A stretch of DNA of 64,000 nucleotides from Halomonas zincidurans B6 (lineage in GTDB: Bacteria; Pseudomonadota; Gammaproteobacteria; Pseudomonadales; Halomonadaceae): assembly GCF_000731955.1 (NCBI RefSeq), contig NZ_JNCK01000001.1, positions 682,001 through 746,000 of the forward strand, in the 5' to 3' direction. A program made the translations under genes and the position numbers. The notes under the pieces are model-generated. The model was not told the origin of the DNA, ran no database searches, and saw only the letters and a list, made by a program, of their open reading frames with translations. Shown piece after piece: positions 16,087-25,530 of the stretch. Position 1 is the stretch's first letter. Each line of letters opens with the position of its first letter.

Positions 16087-16932
16087 ATGCACAAGGTGCT
16101 GATGATCCCCCGCGAAACCGATACCCGTGCCCTGCGCCAGGCGCTCTGGGCGCAACGCATCGGGCATCGTTTCAGCGAGGAGGGCGATGCTCAGGTGTTA
16201 TGGCTGGCCGACCCGCGCCAGCACGCGCAGATGATGCAGCTCATCGAGCGCTGGCAGCGTGGCGAGCCGCTGCTGCGCGACGACGACCCGCCGCGGGCCA
16301 GCGCCGGCTGGGGGCGCGGTGCACTGGCCGAGGCGCCGCTGACCGCCGGAATCATAGGGCTATGCCTGATGGTCTTCGCGCTGATGGCCCTGTTCGGCGA
16401 TCGGGTCATCGCCTGGCTGACCATCGTCCCGGTGAGCGTGGTCGGCAACGGCCTGAACGTCGGTACGCTCACCGGCGCGCTGGGCGACGGTCAGTTCTGG
16501 CGTCTGCTGTCGCCGGCCTTCCTGCACTTCGGCTGGATGCATCTGATCTTCAACATGCTGTGGCTGTGGTACTTCGGTCGCCAGATCGAGAGCCTGCACG
16601 GCAGCGCTCGGCTGGCCTGGGTCGTGGCGATCAGCGCGGCGGGTTCCAACCTCGCGCAATACGTCACCGGGACGGTGCTGTTCGGCGGCATGTCCGGCGT
16701 CGACTACGCGCTGCTCGGCTATGTGTGGCTGATGTCGCGACGGGTTCCGCAGAGCGGTTTTTTCGTGCCGACCATGCTGGTGGTCTTCATGCTCGGCTGG
16801 ATGGTCTTCACGATGACCGATTTCGCCGCACCGGTCGGCTTCGGCAATGTCGCCAACGAGGCCCATCTGGGAGGCCTGCTGTTGGGGCTGGCGATCGGCT
16901 GGCTGGCCAGCCGGCGTGCCAAATCCCATTGA
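16087..16932 (+). CDS. glpG: Rhomboid intramembrane serine protease GlpG
   Basis: The 281-residue protein has a soluble N-terminal domain (1-90) and a six-helix rhomboid core. The catalytic Ser203 lies in GMSGVDYALLGY and the catalytic His260 in EAHLGGLLLG. The FLHFGWMHLIFNM segment carries the oxyanion-region histidine and asparagine. The enzyme cleaves single-pass membrane proteins within the inner membrane. AAGAGGATAAGGA precedes the ATG. It is a stand-alone gene behind a terminator. Confidence 0.95.
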   Translation: MHKVLMIPRETDTRALRQALWAQRIGHRFSEEGDAQVLWLADPRQHAQMMQLIERWQRGEPLLRDDDPPRASAGWGRGALAEAPLTAGIIGLCLMVFALMALFGDRVIAWLTIVPVSVVGNGLNVGTLTGALGDGQFWRLLSPAFLHFGWMHLIFNMLWLWYFGRQIESLHGSARLAWVVAISAAGSNLAQYVTGTVLFGGMSGVDYALLGYVWLMSRRVPQSGFFVPTMLVVFMLGWMVFTMTDFAAPVGFGNVANEAHLGGLLLGLAIGWLASRRAKSH

Positions 16933-17018
16933 CGTTATTCAACCAGCGCCCGGCCAGCGTCCGGGTCGGGCAATAGCTCGCGAACACGATGCCGGTATCG
17001 GCTATGGCGGAGATGACG

Positions 17019-17282
17019 ATGAGTGAAATGACCTTCGAGCGAATGATCGCGCAAATGACGCCGACGATCTACGACAGCCTCAAGCAGGCCGTGGCACTGC
17101 GCAAGTGGCCCGATGGCAGGCGCCTCAGCGACGAGCAGACCGAGCTGTGTCTGGAGGCGGTGATCCGCTACGAGATCGAGCACAACGTGCCCGAGAGCGA
17201 GCGGGTGGGGTATCTGCAGAACAGCTGCAAGAGCCAGCCTGCGGAGAGCGCTGGCGAGGACAGCATCAAGTGGATGAACTGA
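17019..17282 (+). CDS. DUF1315 (YeaC-like) protein
   Basis: An 87-residue cytoplasmic protein. MTFERMIAQMTPTIYDSL, KLAVALRKWPDGR-like sequence and QTELCLEAVIRYEIEHNVPE are the conserved YeaC/DUF1315 pattern. The function is unknown. The start at 17019 is chosen because GGAG lies six bases upstream; in-frame ATGs occur on both sides of it. It overlaps the following DUF2797 gene, with which it is probably cotranslated. Confidence 0.9.
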   Translation: MSEMTFERMIAQMTPTIYDSLKQAVALRKWPDGRRLSDEQTELCLEAVIRYEIEHNVPESERVGYLQNSCKSQPAESAGEDSIKWMN

Positions 17283-18103
17283 TTGCGCGTCAGGGGAACC
17301 TGAGCAAGATGGCGATCGCCATGGGCGACGACGGTCTGGCGCGCTATACGCTACGCGCCGGCGAGTCGCGCCTGGATCTCAATGCGCGGCTGGGCCAGAC
17401 GTTGCGGCTGAGCCATAGCGGGGCGATCGCCTGTACCCACTGCGGGCGAGCCACGCGCAAGAGCTTCGGCCAGGGTCATTGCTATCCCTGTTTCAAGCGC
17501 CTGGCGCAGTGCGATACCTGCATCGTCAAGCCGGAAACCTGCCACTACTTTGCCGGCACCTGCCGCGAGCCCGAGTGGGGCGAGCGCCACTGCTTCCAGC
17601 CGCACGTGGTCTATCTGGCCAACTCCTCGGGGCTCAAGGTGGGTATCACCCGGCATACCCAGTTGCCGACCCGCTGGCTCGACCAGGGTGCGATCCAGGC
17701 GTTGCCGATCCTCGAGGTGGAGACCCGCCAGCAGTCGGGCTTTGTCGAGATGCTGTTCAAGGGCCAGGTCGCCGATCGCACCAACTGGCGGGCGATGCTC
17801 AAGGGCGAAGTCGCCGAAATCGATTTGTGCGCCGAGCGCGACCGGCTGCTGGCGACGCTGGCCGACGGACTCGCCGACCTGCGCGCACGCTTCGGCGAAA
17901 ATACCATCCGTACGCTCGACGCCGAGCCGCTGGCTATCGACTATCCGATACTCGAAGCGCCGACCAAGGTGGTCTCGCACAACTTCGACAAGACGCCCAG
18001 CGTCGGCGGGACCCTGATGGGCTTGAAGGGCCAGTACCTGATGTTCAATACCGGGGTGATCAACCTGCGCAAGTTCACCGGCTATGAAATCAGCGTGGAA
18101 TAG
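17270..18103 (+). CDS. DUF2797 protein (zinc-ribbon plus GIY-YIG-like)
   Basis: About 277 residues. The N-terminal part holds a cysteine cluster (CTHCGR, CYPC, CDTC and nearby Cys/His) suited to zinc binding. It is followed by VVYLANSSGLKVGITR, which resembles the core of a GIY-YIG nuclease fold, and SHNFDKTPS near the end. DUF2797 is uncharacterised; nucleic-acid binding is an inference from these features. The GTG at 17270 overlaps the DUF1315 stop and has GAGGA upstream; ATG 17309 is the alternative. Its 3' end overlaps the convergent binding-protein gene by 14 bp. Confidence 0.82.
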   Translation: MDELIARQGNLSKMAIAMGDDGLARYTLRAGESRLDLNARLGQTLRLSHSGAIACTHCGRATRKSFGQGHCYPCFKRLAQCDTCIVKPETCHYFAGTCREPEWGERHCFQPHVVYLANSSGLKVGITRHTQLPTRWLDQGAIQALPILEVETRQQSGFVEMLFKGQVADRTNWRAMLKGEVAEIDLCAERDRLLATLADGLADLRARFGENTIRTLDAEPLAIDYPILEAPTKVVSHNFDKTPSVGGTLMGLKGQYLMFNTGVINLRKFTGYEISVE

Positions 18104-19166
18104 CCTTCGAGGGGCGTTGGGCTGTCGCCTCCTGGGGATCGAGTATGCTGATTTCGCGGTTCCAGCGGGCCATGAAGGCGGCGCGGCGCAGCGGATCGAC
18201 GAAGGCCAGCAGCGAGGCATCGATGGGGATTGGATAGAGCCGTTCGCCGACCTGGTCGCGCAGCCGCTGAGCAGTATAGGGGCCGATGACCTCGGGCAGC
18301 ACGCTGAACAGCGGCGTGCGGCCGGCGAGGATGCGCTGGCCCTCGACACCGAGCAGAAAACTGACGAACGTCTTGGCGGCCGCCGGGTGCGGCGCATCGC
18401 GGTGCACGAAGGCCATGCGCATCATCACCAGCGCATAGTCCTGGGGCACCTGCACGATCAGCTCCGGATGGGTCTGCGCCCAACGCATGGCGTAGGAGCC
18501 CAGCAGGTTGTAGCCCACCCAATACTTGCCGCTGGTCAGGCCATCGAGCATGGCTTGGGTCGTTGCCTCAAGGCTGACTTCGGCGGCGCCCATGGCGGCG
18601 ACCAGATCCCAGAAGCGTGGCGAGTAGCGCGCGTCCTGCTGGAACAGGGTGTAGCCGACGCCACTACGCGAGGGCGAGTAAGTGGTCACCTTGCCACGCA
18701 GGATGTCGAGCTTGGAAGTCAGCAGGGCGTTCAGGTCGGCGTGGGTGGCCGGTGGCATCATGCGCCGCGACAGGTCGAGCCGGTAGGCCATGACTATCGG
18801 CTCGAAGGGGAAGCCGAACACCTCGTTGCGCCACTTGGCCCATGCGGGCCAGTCGCGCGCCTCGTCGCTGTCAAGCGGCTGGGCGAGTCCCTCGTTGACC
18901 CGCGCCAGTTGCCAGGGCATGGCGGAGCTGATCACCACGTCGGGGGCTGGCCGGACGTTCCGGGCACGCCGGTCGACTTCGAGCGTGGAGCGGTCATGAT
19001 ATTCCAGGGCAATGTCGGGGCGCGCGCGCTCGAAGGCATCGAGTAGCGGGGCGATGACCTGACGGTCGAGGGCGGCCTCGATTACCAGGGGCGTCCTGAC
19101 TTGCGCCAGCGTATCGAGGGGTATCAAGCACAGCAGCACCAGGTATGCCCGCCAGTGTCGCAGCAT
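18090..19166 (-). CDS. Periplasmic ABC-type substrate-binding protein next to TctDE
   Basis: A 358-residue protein with an N-terminal signal (MLRHWRAYLVLLCLIPLDTLA) and a family-1 (Fe3+/2-aminoethylphosphonate-like) binding-protein fold, suggested by TPLVIEAALDRQVIAPLLDAF and TLEVDRRARNVRPAPDVVISS. It starts one base after the tctE stop and is therefore in the tctDE operon. In pseudomonads such a protein commonly accompanies TctDE and may help sense the ligand rather than transport it. No permease or ATPase gene lies beside it. Confidence 0.82.
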   Translation of the reverse strand: MLRHWRAYLVLLCLIPLDTLAQVRTPLVIEAALDRQVIAPLLDAFERARPDIALEYHDRSTLEVDRRARNVRPAPDVVISSAMPWQLARVNEGLAQPLDSDEARDWPAWAKWRNEVFGFPFEPIVMAYRLDLSRRMMPPATHADLNALLTSKLDILRGKVTTYSPSRSGVGYTLFQQDARYSPRFWDLVAAMGAAEVSLEATTQAMLDGLTSGKYWVGYNLLGSYAMRWAQTHPELIVQVPQDYALVMMRMAFVHRDAPHPAAAKTFVSFLLGVEGQRILAGRTPLFSVLPEVIGPYTAQRLRDQVGERLYPIPIDASLLAFVDPLRRAAFMARWNREISILDPQEATAQRPSKAIPR

Positions 19167-19167
19167 G

Positions 19168-20562
19168 TCAGGTTTCCTCCGGCAGCAGCGAGAAACGTAT
19201 ACCGATCCACAAGCCATGGCTTGGCGCATTGCGTACGCTCAGCACGGCGTCGTGTCGTCGGGCAATGGAATCGACGATGGCCAGGCCAAGGCCGGTGCCC
19301 TGGGTGTCCTGCCGTCCGGCGCGCTCGAAGGGCTGATGCAGGCGGCCGAGCAGGTCGTCGCTCACGCCGGGCCCGTTGTCCTCGATGCCGAGCGTCACCG
19401 TGTCGGCCCTGCGCTCCAGGCCGAGGGTGATCTCGCTGCCCGGCGGCGTATAGCGCAGCGCATTGTCGATCAGGTTGCCGATCATCTCACGCAGGGACCA
19501 GGGCTCGCCCTGGATGCGCAGCGGCGCCTCGGGTAACGGCGCCAGGCCCAGGTCGTGATGCTGGGCGACATCGCGCTCGGCCCATTCCATCACGGTGTCG
19601 CGCAGCAGGGCGGCCAGGTCGATCGCTGTCAGGCTCCCTTCATCGGCGTGACGCAGGCGGGCCAGGCTCAGTAACTGGCCGGCCAGGCGGCTGGTGCGTG
19701 CCGCGCTGTGGTGGATGGTCTCCAGGGCCTGGCGCCAGTCGGCGGGACATTCACTCTGCAGGGCCAGCTCGCTGGTGCTCTGCAAGCCGGCGAGCGGGGT
19801 CTTGAGCTGGTGGCTGGCATCGGCGGTGAAGCGCAGCAATGCATCGCGACCCTCGCGCTGGCGAGCGAGCAGCGTATTGAGGGTATCCGCCATGTCGTAG
19901 AGTTCGCCGGGGACCCGCGCATGCAGCGGGCTGACGTCGTCGGCATCGCGCTGACGCAGCAACTGGCGCAGGCGGCGTACCGGGCCGAGTGCGGTACGGA
20001 TGGCCAGCAGCATCAGCAACCCGGCCAGCAATACCATGGCCAGAAAACGCGTCAGGGTGCCCACGAACAGGTCGCCGGCCAGGGTCTCGCGGCCCGACAG
20101 GGTATGCCCGACCCAGATCTGCACCGGATCCAGCGACTCCCAGCCGGCGGAGGTCAGCTCGTGGCCGTGCAGGCGGATGGGCGTCTCGGTATGGGGAACG
20201 GTCATCCACACCGGCTTGGCCTGGGCGGCGCGTTGCCACGCGGGTTTCACGGCACCGTCGAGGTTGCCGGTCACTTCATTGCCGGCTGCGTCGAGAATCG
20301 CGTAGAACACCCGCTCCTGCTGGTCGGTGGCGAGTATCTGGAAGGCCGCCGCCGGCATCTCGACGATCGGTCGACCGTCCTGCCACTGGATCGCCTCGGC
20401 GATGGTCAGCCCCGCTGCTTCCAACTGGCTGTCGTAGGCGCGATTGGCGGCGCGCTGAGCGCTGGTATAGGCCTCGACCAGCAGGAATGCACCGAGCACA
20501 CCGACGGCGGTCAGCAACCATACGGCCAAACGCCGCTTCAGCGTGCCGTCGACGACGATCAC
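19168..20562 (-). CDS. tctE: Sensor histidine kinase TctE
   Basis: A 464-residue membrane kinase with TM1 (about 9-29), a periplasmic 2CSK_N-type sensory domain, TM2 (about 165-187), a HAMP region, HisKA with phospho-His in FTADASHQLKTPLAGL, and HATPase motifs NLIDNALRY, DNGPGVS and GTGLGLAIVDS. It is predicted to sense tricarboxylates and phosphorylate TctD. The GTG start overlaps the tctD stop by four bases (GTGA); the frame is open further upstream but only as an antisense-like extension. The order tctD-tctE divergent from tctCBA is the standard arrangement. Confidence 0.93.
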   Translation of the reverse strand: MIVVDGTLKRRLAVWLLTAVGVLGAFLLVEAYTSAQRAANRAYDSQLEAAGLTIAEAIQWQDGRPIVEMPAAAFQILATDQQERVFYAILDAAGNEVTGNLDGAVKPAWQRAAQAKPVWMTVPHTETPIRLHGHELTSAGWESLDPVQIWVGHTLSGRETLAGDLFVGTLTRFLAMVLLAGLLMLLAIRTALGPVRRLRQLLRQRDADDVSPLHARVPGELYDMADTLNTLLARQREGRDALLRFTADASHQLKTPLAGLQSTSELALQSECPADWRQALETIHHSAARTSRLAGQLLSLARLRHADEGSLTAIDLAALLRDTVMEWAERDVAQHHDLGLAPLPEAPLRIQGEPWSLREMIGNLIDNALRYTPPGSEITLGLERRADTVTLGIEDNGPGVSDDLLGRLHQPFERAGRQDTQGTGLGLAIVDSIARRHDAVLSVRNAPSHGLWIGIRFSLLPEET

Positions 20563-21227
20563 GCAGGGTCGTCCTCCAGACGATAACCCAGCCCGCGCAG
20601 GGTGCGGATGCGCAGGCCGCTGCCCTGCAGGCGCTTGCGCAGGCGGCTGATGTAGACCTCCAGCGCGTTGGGGCCGACCTCGCCGAAGCCGAACAGGCGG
20701 GTCTCGAGCATCTCCCGAGGAGCGATGCGCCCGGCATGCAACAGCAGCCCTTCCAGCAATCCCAGCTCGCGGCGCGGCAGCGCCAGCGTCTCGCCCTGCA
20801 AGGTGGCGGCGCCCGAGGCGGGGTCGAAGCACAGCGGCCCGAACTGCAGGCGATTGTCGGTGCGCTGCTGGCTGCGGCGCAGCAGCGCACGCACCCGGGC
20901 TTCGAGTTCGGCGATCGAAAAGGGCTTGGCCAGGTAATCATCGGCGCCCAGGTCGAGACCGCGCACGCGCGCGTCGATCCCATCGCGGGCGGTAAGGATC
21001 AGTACCGGCGTGGCGTCGCCGCGCTCGCGCAGCTCGGCGAGCAGTGCCAGGCCGTTGCCGTCGGGCAATCCCAGGTCGAGCACGACCAGGTCGAACCGAC
21101 TATGCGCCAGTGCCGCGCAGGCATCCGCCAGGCGGGGGAACGTCTCGACGGTATTGCCCAGCGGGTCGAGGGCAGCGACGAGCGAGCGGGCGATCAGCGG
21201 GTCGTCTTCGACGATGAGCAGGCGCAT
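20559..21227 (-). CDS. tctD: Response regulator TctD
   Basis: A 222-residue OmpR/PhoB-type regulator. The receiver domain has acidic residues Glu7-Asp9, phospho-acceptor Asp51 in VVLDLGLPDG and the conserved Lys in YLAKPFS. The winged-helix DNA-binding domain (about 125-218) includes NALEVYISRLRKRL and IRTLRGLGYRL. It is expected to activate the divergent tctCBA operon. The 148-bp intergenic region between them should contain its binding sites. Confidence 0.94.
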   Translation of the reverse strand: MRLLIVEDDPLIARSLVAALDPLGNTVETFPRLADACAALAHSRFDLVVLDLGLPDGNGLALLAELRERGDATPVLILTARDGIDARVRGLDLGADDYLAKPFSIAELEARVRALLRRSQQRTDNRLQFGPLCFDPASGAATLQGETLALPRRELGLLEGLLLHAGRIAPREMLETRLFGFGEVGPNALEVYISRLRKRLQGSGLRIRTLRGLGYRLEDDPA

Positions 21228-21375
21228 TGGACCAAAGTCTCGCGGGGGTGGGGCACCGATGACAGGTTGATGAAAGGTTGGATGCCTAGCATCTCCTGGG
21301 TCATCGAAATGATGACGGCAGGTAGGGTATACCCCTCACGCTGACACTCTGACAACAAAGAAACAGGAGTCCGCC

Positions 21376-22362
21376 ATGAAATTCAACTCGCCATTTCGCC
21401 GCTGGTCCTCGCTGATCGCGCTCAGCGGCGCGCTGATGACCGGCACGGCCCAGGCCCAGTCCGACGCTCCCGAGTGCATCGCCCCGGCCAAGCCGGGCGG
21501 TGGTTACGACCTGACCTGCCGCCTGGCGGCCAATGGGCTGCAGGAAACTGGCCTGATCGACAAGCCGATGATGGTCAGCTACATGCCCGGCGGCATCGGC
21601 GCGGTGGCCTACAACCACGTCAACGGCGTGCGCAACGACGATCCTAACCTGATCGTCGCGGCGAGTACCGGTGCGGCCGTCAACCTGGCGCTGGGCAAGT
21701 TCGGCGAGTACGACGCTGATGAGGTGCGCTGGCTGGGGGCGCTGGGCGCCGACTACGGCGCCATCGTGGTCAAGGCCGACGCACCTTGGCAGAACCTCGA
21801 CGAACTCATGCAGGATCTCAAGACCCAGCCGGGCAAGATCGTCTTCGGCGCCGGGGGTACCGTGGGCAGCCAGGACTGGATGAAGGCGGCACTGACCGCC
21901 AAGGCGGCGGGCATCTCGCCGCGCGATCTGCGCTACGTGGCCTTCGAGGGGGGCGGCGAGTCGTTGGCGGCCCTGCTCGGTGATCACGTCCAAGTCTTCA
22001 CTGGCGACATGTCGGAGCTGCGCCCGTACCTGGAAAGCGGCAAGATCCGCGTGCTGGCCTCGCTGTCCGAAGAACGTCTGGGCGGGCCCTACGCCGACAT
22101 CGCCACCGCCGCCGAGCAGGGCTACGACGTGCAGTGGCCGATCTGGCGTGGCTACTACATGGGCCCGGATGTCAGCGATGAGGCCTATCAGCAATGGGTG
22201 AGCAAGCTCAAGACGCTGTCCGAAAAGAAGGCGTTCGCCGAGCTGCGCGAGGCGCGCGGACTGTTCCCGATGTCGCGTTTCGGCGATGACTTCGACAGCT
22301 ACGTCAAGCAGCAGGTCGCTCAGTTCAAGCAGCTTGCCGAAGAAGTGGGTCTGACACAATGA
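21376..22362 (+). CDS. tctC: Tripartite tricarboxylate transporter, periplasmic binding protein TctC
   Basis: A 328-residue protein with a signal peptide ending near residue 27 (GTAQA-QSDAP). Typical TctC/Bug features are CIAPAKPGGGYDLTCR, SYMPGGIGAVAYNHV and VKADAPWQNLDELM. It binds citrate-like carboxylates in the periplasm and passes them to TctAB. ACAGGAGTCCGCC precedes the ATG. It is the first gene of tctCBA, with a 4-bp overlap to tctB. Confidence 0.94.
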   Translation: MKFNSPFRRWSSLIALSGALMTGTAQAQSDAPECIAPAKPGGGYDLTCRLAANGLQETGLIDKPMMVSYMPGGIGAVAYNHVNGVRNDDPNLIVAASTGAAVNLALGKFGEYDADEVRWLGALGADYGAIVVKADAPWQNLDELMQDLKTQPGKIVFGAGGTVGSQDWMKAALTAKAAGISPRDLRYVAFEGGGESLAALLGDHVQVFTGDMSELRPYLESGKIRVLASLSEERLGGPYADIATAAEQGYDVQWPIWRGYYMGPDVSDEAYQQWVSKLKTLSEKKAFAELREARGLFPMSRFGDDFDSYVKQQVAQFKQLAEEVGLTQ

Positions 22363-22808
22363 AACTCGCCGCCGACCGCATCCTGGGACTCGCCCTGATC
22401 GGTCTGGCGGCGTTCGCCGCCGTCCAGGCCGCCAACCTGCAGATCCCGTTCAGCTACGAGCCCGTGGGGCCCAAGGTTTTCCCCATCGGCCTGTCGATGA
22501 TGCTCGCCGCGTTGTCCCTGGTATTGGTGTTTCGTCCGGGCGAGAACGGCCACTGGCCGGACAAGGCGCTGATGCTGAAGTTACTGGCGGTGCTGGGTGC
22601 GCTGGTGGTCTATGCGCTGCTGTTCACTCAATTGGGCTTTTTCGGGTCCACCTTCCTTGTGGTGCTGGCCCTGGCCCGGTTGTTCGAGGCGACCTGGCTC
22701 AAGGCGCTGCTGGCTGCCGTGCTGATGACCCTGGGCAGCTACTTTCTGTTCACGCAGGGGTTGGGAATTTCCCTGCCACGTGGCTATTGGCTGTCCGATC
22801 TCGCCTGA
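22359..22808 (+). CDS. tctB: Tripartite tricarboxylate transporter, small membrane subunit TctB
   Basis: A 149-residue protein with four transmembrane helices, the normal size of TctB. The sequence PFSYEPVGPKVFPIGLS is the conserved family block, and the C-terminus ends LGISLPRGYWL. Its ATG overlaps the tctC stop (ATGA). It forms the membrane complex with TctA. Confidence 0.92.
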   Translation: MKLAADRILGLALIGLAAFAAVQAANLQIPFSYEPVGPKVFPIGLSMMLAALSLVLVFRPGENGHWPDKALMLKLLAVLGALVVYALLFTQLGFFGSTFLVVLALARLFEATWLKALLAAVLMTLGSYFLFTQGLGISLPRGYWLSDLA

Positions 22809-22818
22809 GGAACCCGGC

Positions 22819-24324
22819 ATGTTCGATTTTCTGATAGACGGTTTCGGCGTCGCCCTGACCCCGCTCAATCTGGGGCTGGCCTTTCTGGGCGCCGTGCTGG
22901 GCACGCTGTTCGGCGCGCTGCCGGGCATCGGTCCGATCAACGGCATCGCCATTCTCATGCCGCTGGCCTATACGCTGGGGCTGCCCGCCGAGTCAGCGCT
23001 GATCCTGCTGGCCGGGGTCTACACCGGCGCGGAGTACGGCGGCCGCATGTCGAGTATCCTGCTCAACGTGCCGGGGGATGCCGGGGCGGTGATGACCACC
23101 CTCGACGGCCATCCGCTGGCCAAGAAGGGCCTGGCCGGCCCGGCGCTGGGGCTGTCCGCGGTGAGCTCGTTCGTGGGGGCAACCATCGCCATCATCGGCC
23201 TGACGCTGTTCGCGCCGCTGCTGGCCGAGGTCGCGGTGATGTTCGGCCCCGCCGAGTTCTTTGCCTTGATGGTGTTCGCTTTCTCTTCCATGGCGGTGAT
23301 GATGGGCAAGGACCCGATCAAGACTGCCATCGGCGCCGTGCTCGGCGTGATGATCGCCATGGTGGGCGTGGATTCCGGCACCGGCGTGCTGCGCTATACC
23401 TTCGGCATGGCCGAGCTTTACGATGGCATCGACTTCGTGGTGATGATTATCGGGCTGTTCGCGATCAGCGAGATCCTGCTGATGCTGGAACACGCCAATC
23501 GCCAGGATGCCAGTGACGAGATGCCGCCGCTGGGGCGGGTGATGGTCAGCTTCAAGGAGCTCGCCTACTGCAAGTGGACCATGCTGCGCTGCGGGTTGAT
23601 CGGCTTCATCGTCGGCGTGTTGCCGGGCACCGGCGCCTCCGTGGCCGGGGCGGTCTCCTATACCACCGAGAAGCGCATCTCCGACAAGGAAGGCACCTTC
23701 GGTACCGGCGACATGCGTGGTCTGGCCGCGCCCGAGGCGGCGAACAATGCCTCCGCGGCGGGCTCCTTCGTGCCCATGCTGACACTGGGCATTCCCGGTT
23801 CGGGGACCACCGCGGTGTTGCTGGGTGCGCTGATGCTCTACAACATCACGCCGGGGCCGCTGCTATTTTCCGAACGCCCCGAGGTGGCCGGTGGCCTGAT
23901 CGCCTCGCTGTACATCGGTAACGTGGTGCTGCTGGCACTCAACCTGCCGCTGGCGGGACTGTTCGCCCGGGTGCTGACCCTTCCGCGCTGGGTGCTGGTG
24001 CCCGGCATCGCCATTCTGGCCTTCGCCGGGGTCTATCAGCTGAACTCCGACCTCACCGCCATCTACCTGATGCTGATCATCGGCGTGTTCGGCTACTTGC
24101 TGCGCAAGCTGGGCTTCTCGCTGGCCCCGGTGATTCTCGGCTACGTGCTCGGCGGGCTGATGGAAGACAACCTGCGCCGCGCCCTGTCGATCAGCGGCGG
24201 CGACCTGGGCATCCTGTGGCAATCGGGCATCTCGCTGGGGCTATGGATCGCCGCGGCGTTGCTGCTGGTGGTGCCGTGGCTGATGGCGAAGTTGCTGGCC
24301 CGCAGGTCGCTGGACGGCGTCTGA
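22819..24324 (+). CDS. tctA: Tripartite tricarboxylate transporter, large permease subunit TctA
   Basis: A 501-residue permease with about 11-12 transmembrane helices. The conserved TctA motifs are present: GTLFGALPGIGPINGIAIL, YGGRMSSILLNVPGD, GVLPGTGASVAGAVSY and AAPEAANNASAAGSFVPML. It starts ten bases after tctB with GAGGAACCC upstream. The frame is open further 5' but the family N-terminus begins here (MFDFLIDGFGVAL). Confidence 0.95.
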   Translation: MFDFLIDGFGVALTPLNLGLAFLGAVLGTLFGALPGIGPINGIAILMPLAYTLGLPAESALILLAGVYTGAEYGGRMSSILLNVPGDAGAVMTTLDGHPLAKKGLAGPALGLSAVSSFVGATIAIIGLTLFAPLLAEVAVMFGPAEFFALMVFAFSSMAVMMGKDPIKTAIGAVLGVMIAMVGVDSGTGVLRYTFGMAELYDGIDFVVMIIGLFAISEILLMLEHANRQDASDEMPPLGRVMVSFKELAYCKWTMLRCGLIGFIVGVLPGTGASVAGAVSYTTEKRISDKEGTFGTGDMRGLAAPEAANNASAAGSFVPMLTLGIPGSGTTAVLLGALMLYNITPGPLLFSERPEVAGGLIASLYIGNVVLLALNLPLAGLFARVLTLPRWVLVPGIAILAFAGVYQLNSDLTAIYLMLIIGVFGYLLRKLGFSLAPVILGYVLGGLMEDNLRRALSISGGDLGILWQSGISLGLWIAAALLLVVPWLMAKLLARRSLDGV

Positions 24325-24420
24325 CAGTTGCCGCATCCTCTGGCGGCGCTGGACCCGGACCGGACGCGTGGAGAGCCGATCCGGCCGCGCTTTCAATGAC
24401 CACATGACAGAGGGGTTGCC

Positions 24421-25494
24421 TTGATTGGCACGATCAAAGGTCGGTGCATTGCCACCGGCAAGCTGCTTCCGACACTCGCCGTCGGCGCCGCCGGTGGCGG
24501 TATTGCCTATGCATTCGATATTCCATTGCCCTGGCTGCTGGGAGCACTGATCGCGACCACCGTGCTCAGCCTGGGCGGCGTGCGTCTGCGCGCGCCCACC
24601 ACCTCGCGCAAGGCGGTGCTGGTGGTGATCGGGGTAATGCTCGGCGCAGCGTTCACCCCCGATATGACCGGCGACGTGGCCCTGTGGGGCACGAGTCTGG
24701 TGCTGATGCTGCTGGCCACGGCGGTGATGATGGCGTTCTCGGTGTGGTTCGGTCGGCGCGTGGCCGGCTATTCCATGGCTACCGCGATGTACTCGGGAGT
24801 GCCCGGCGGCGTATCGGCGGTCACGCTGATGGCGGCGGACTCGGAGGCCGATCTACGTGTGGTGGGGCTGACCCATGCGGTGCGCATTCTAGTGCTGCTG
24901 GTGGCGATACCGCCGGCACTCGATCTGGTCGGCCATGTCAGCCTGCAGTCGCGCCGTCTGACACTGGACGAGTGGCTGGCGGTACCGGGTTTCGGCGATG
25001 CCCTGCTGCTGGTCGGAGCCGGCATCATTGGCATGTGGCTGGGGCGACGCCTGCACCTGCCCAACCCGTTGCTGTTCGGGCCGGTGCTGCTGTCCGGCGC
25101 CCTGCACGTGAGCGGCGTGACCGAGGCGGCGATTCCGCCGACCATCGTCGCGCTGGCGCAGATCATCATCGGCGTCTCGGTGGGCGTGCGCTTCGGCGGA
25201 ACGTCGCTGGCCACGGTGGGAACGAACCTCATGATGGCGGTCTTGCAGGCGGTTGCGCTGTTGCTGATCACCATTGTTGCCGCCTGGCTGGTAAACGCCC
25301 TCACCGGCTATTCGACAGCGGCGCTGTTGCTGGCCTACATGCCGGGTGGCGCGCCCGAATTGAGCCTGGTGGCGCTATCGCTGGGCATCGATCCGGCCTT
25401 CGTCACGTCGCACCACCTGCTGCGCATCAGCGTGCTGGTATTGCTGTTGCCTGCGCTGCTGCGAATCGCCATGCGGCGAATGCATAATGCTTGA
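24421..25494 (+). CDS. AbrB-family membrane protein (PF05145-type permease)
   Basis: A 357-residue hydrophobic protein with two AbrB-duplication repeats: AFDIPLPWLLGALIATT with MLGAAFTP in the first and HLPNPLLFGPVLLSGAL with ITIVAAWLVNALTGY in the second. MPGGAPELSLVALSLGIDPAFV is the family's C-terminal signature. Such proteins, once annotated as ammonia monooxygenases, often accompany tct operons and may be carboxylate permeases. The start is TTG at 24421 with GAGGGG at good distance; there is no early ATG. It follows tctA by 96 bp and may belong to the operon. Confidence 0.85.
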   Translation: MIGTIKGRCIATGKLLPTLAVGAAGGGIAYAFDIPLPWLLGALIATTVLSLGGVRLRAPTTSRKAVLVVIGVMLGAAFTPDMTGDVALWGTSLVLMLLATAVMMAFSVWFGRRVAGYSMATAMYSGVPGGVSAVTLMAADSEADLRVVGLTHAVRILVLLVAIPPALDLVGHVSLQSRRLTLDEWLAVPGFGDALLLVGAGIIGMWLGRRLHLPNPLLFGPVLLSGALHVSGVTEAAIPPTIVALAQIIIGVSVGVRFGGTSLATVGTNLMMAVLQAVALLLITIVAAWLVNALTGYSTAALLLAYMPGGAPELSLVALSLGIDPAFVTSHHLLRISVLVLLLPALLRIAMRRMHNA

Positions 25495-25530
25495 TTCCTG
25501 GAGCCTTGCGGCAGCGTGCGCAAGGCCTGA

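Noticed and set aside
19989..21344. 451-codon plus-strand open frame
   Set aside because: It is antisense to tctE and tctD, both of which carry all expected two-component motifs.
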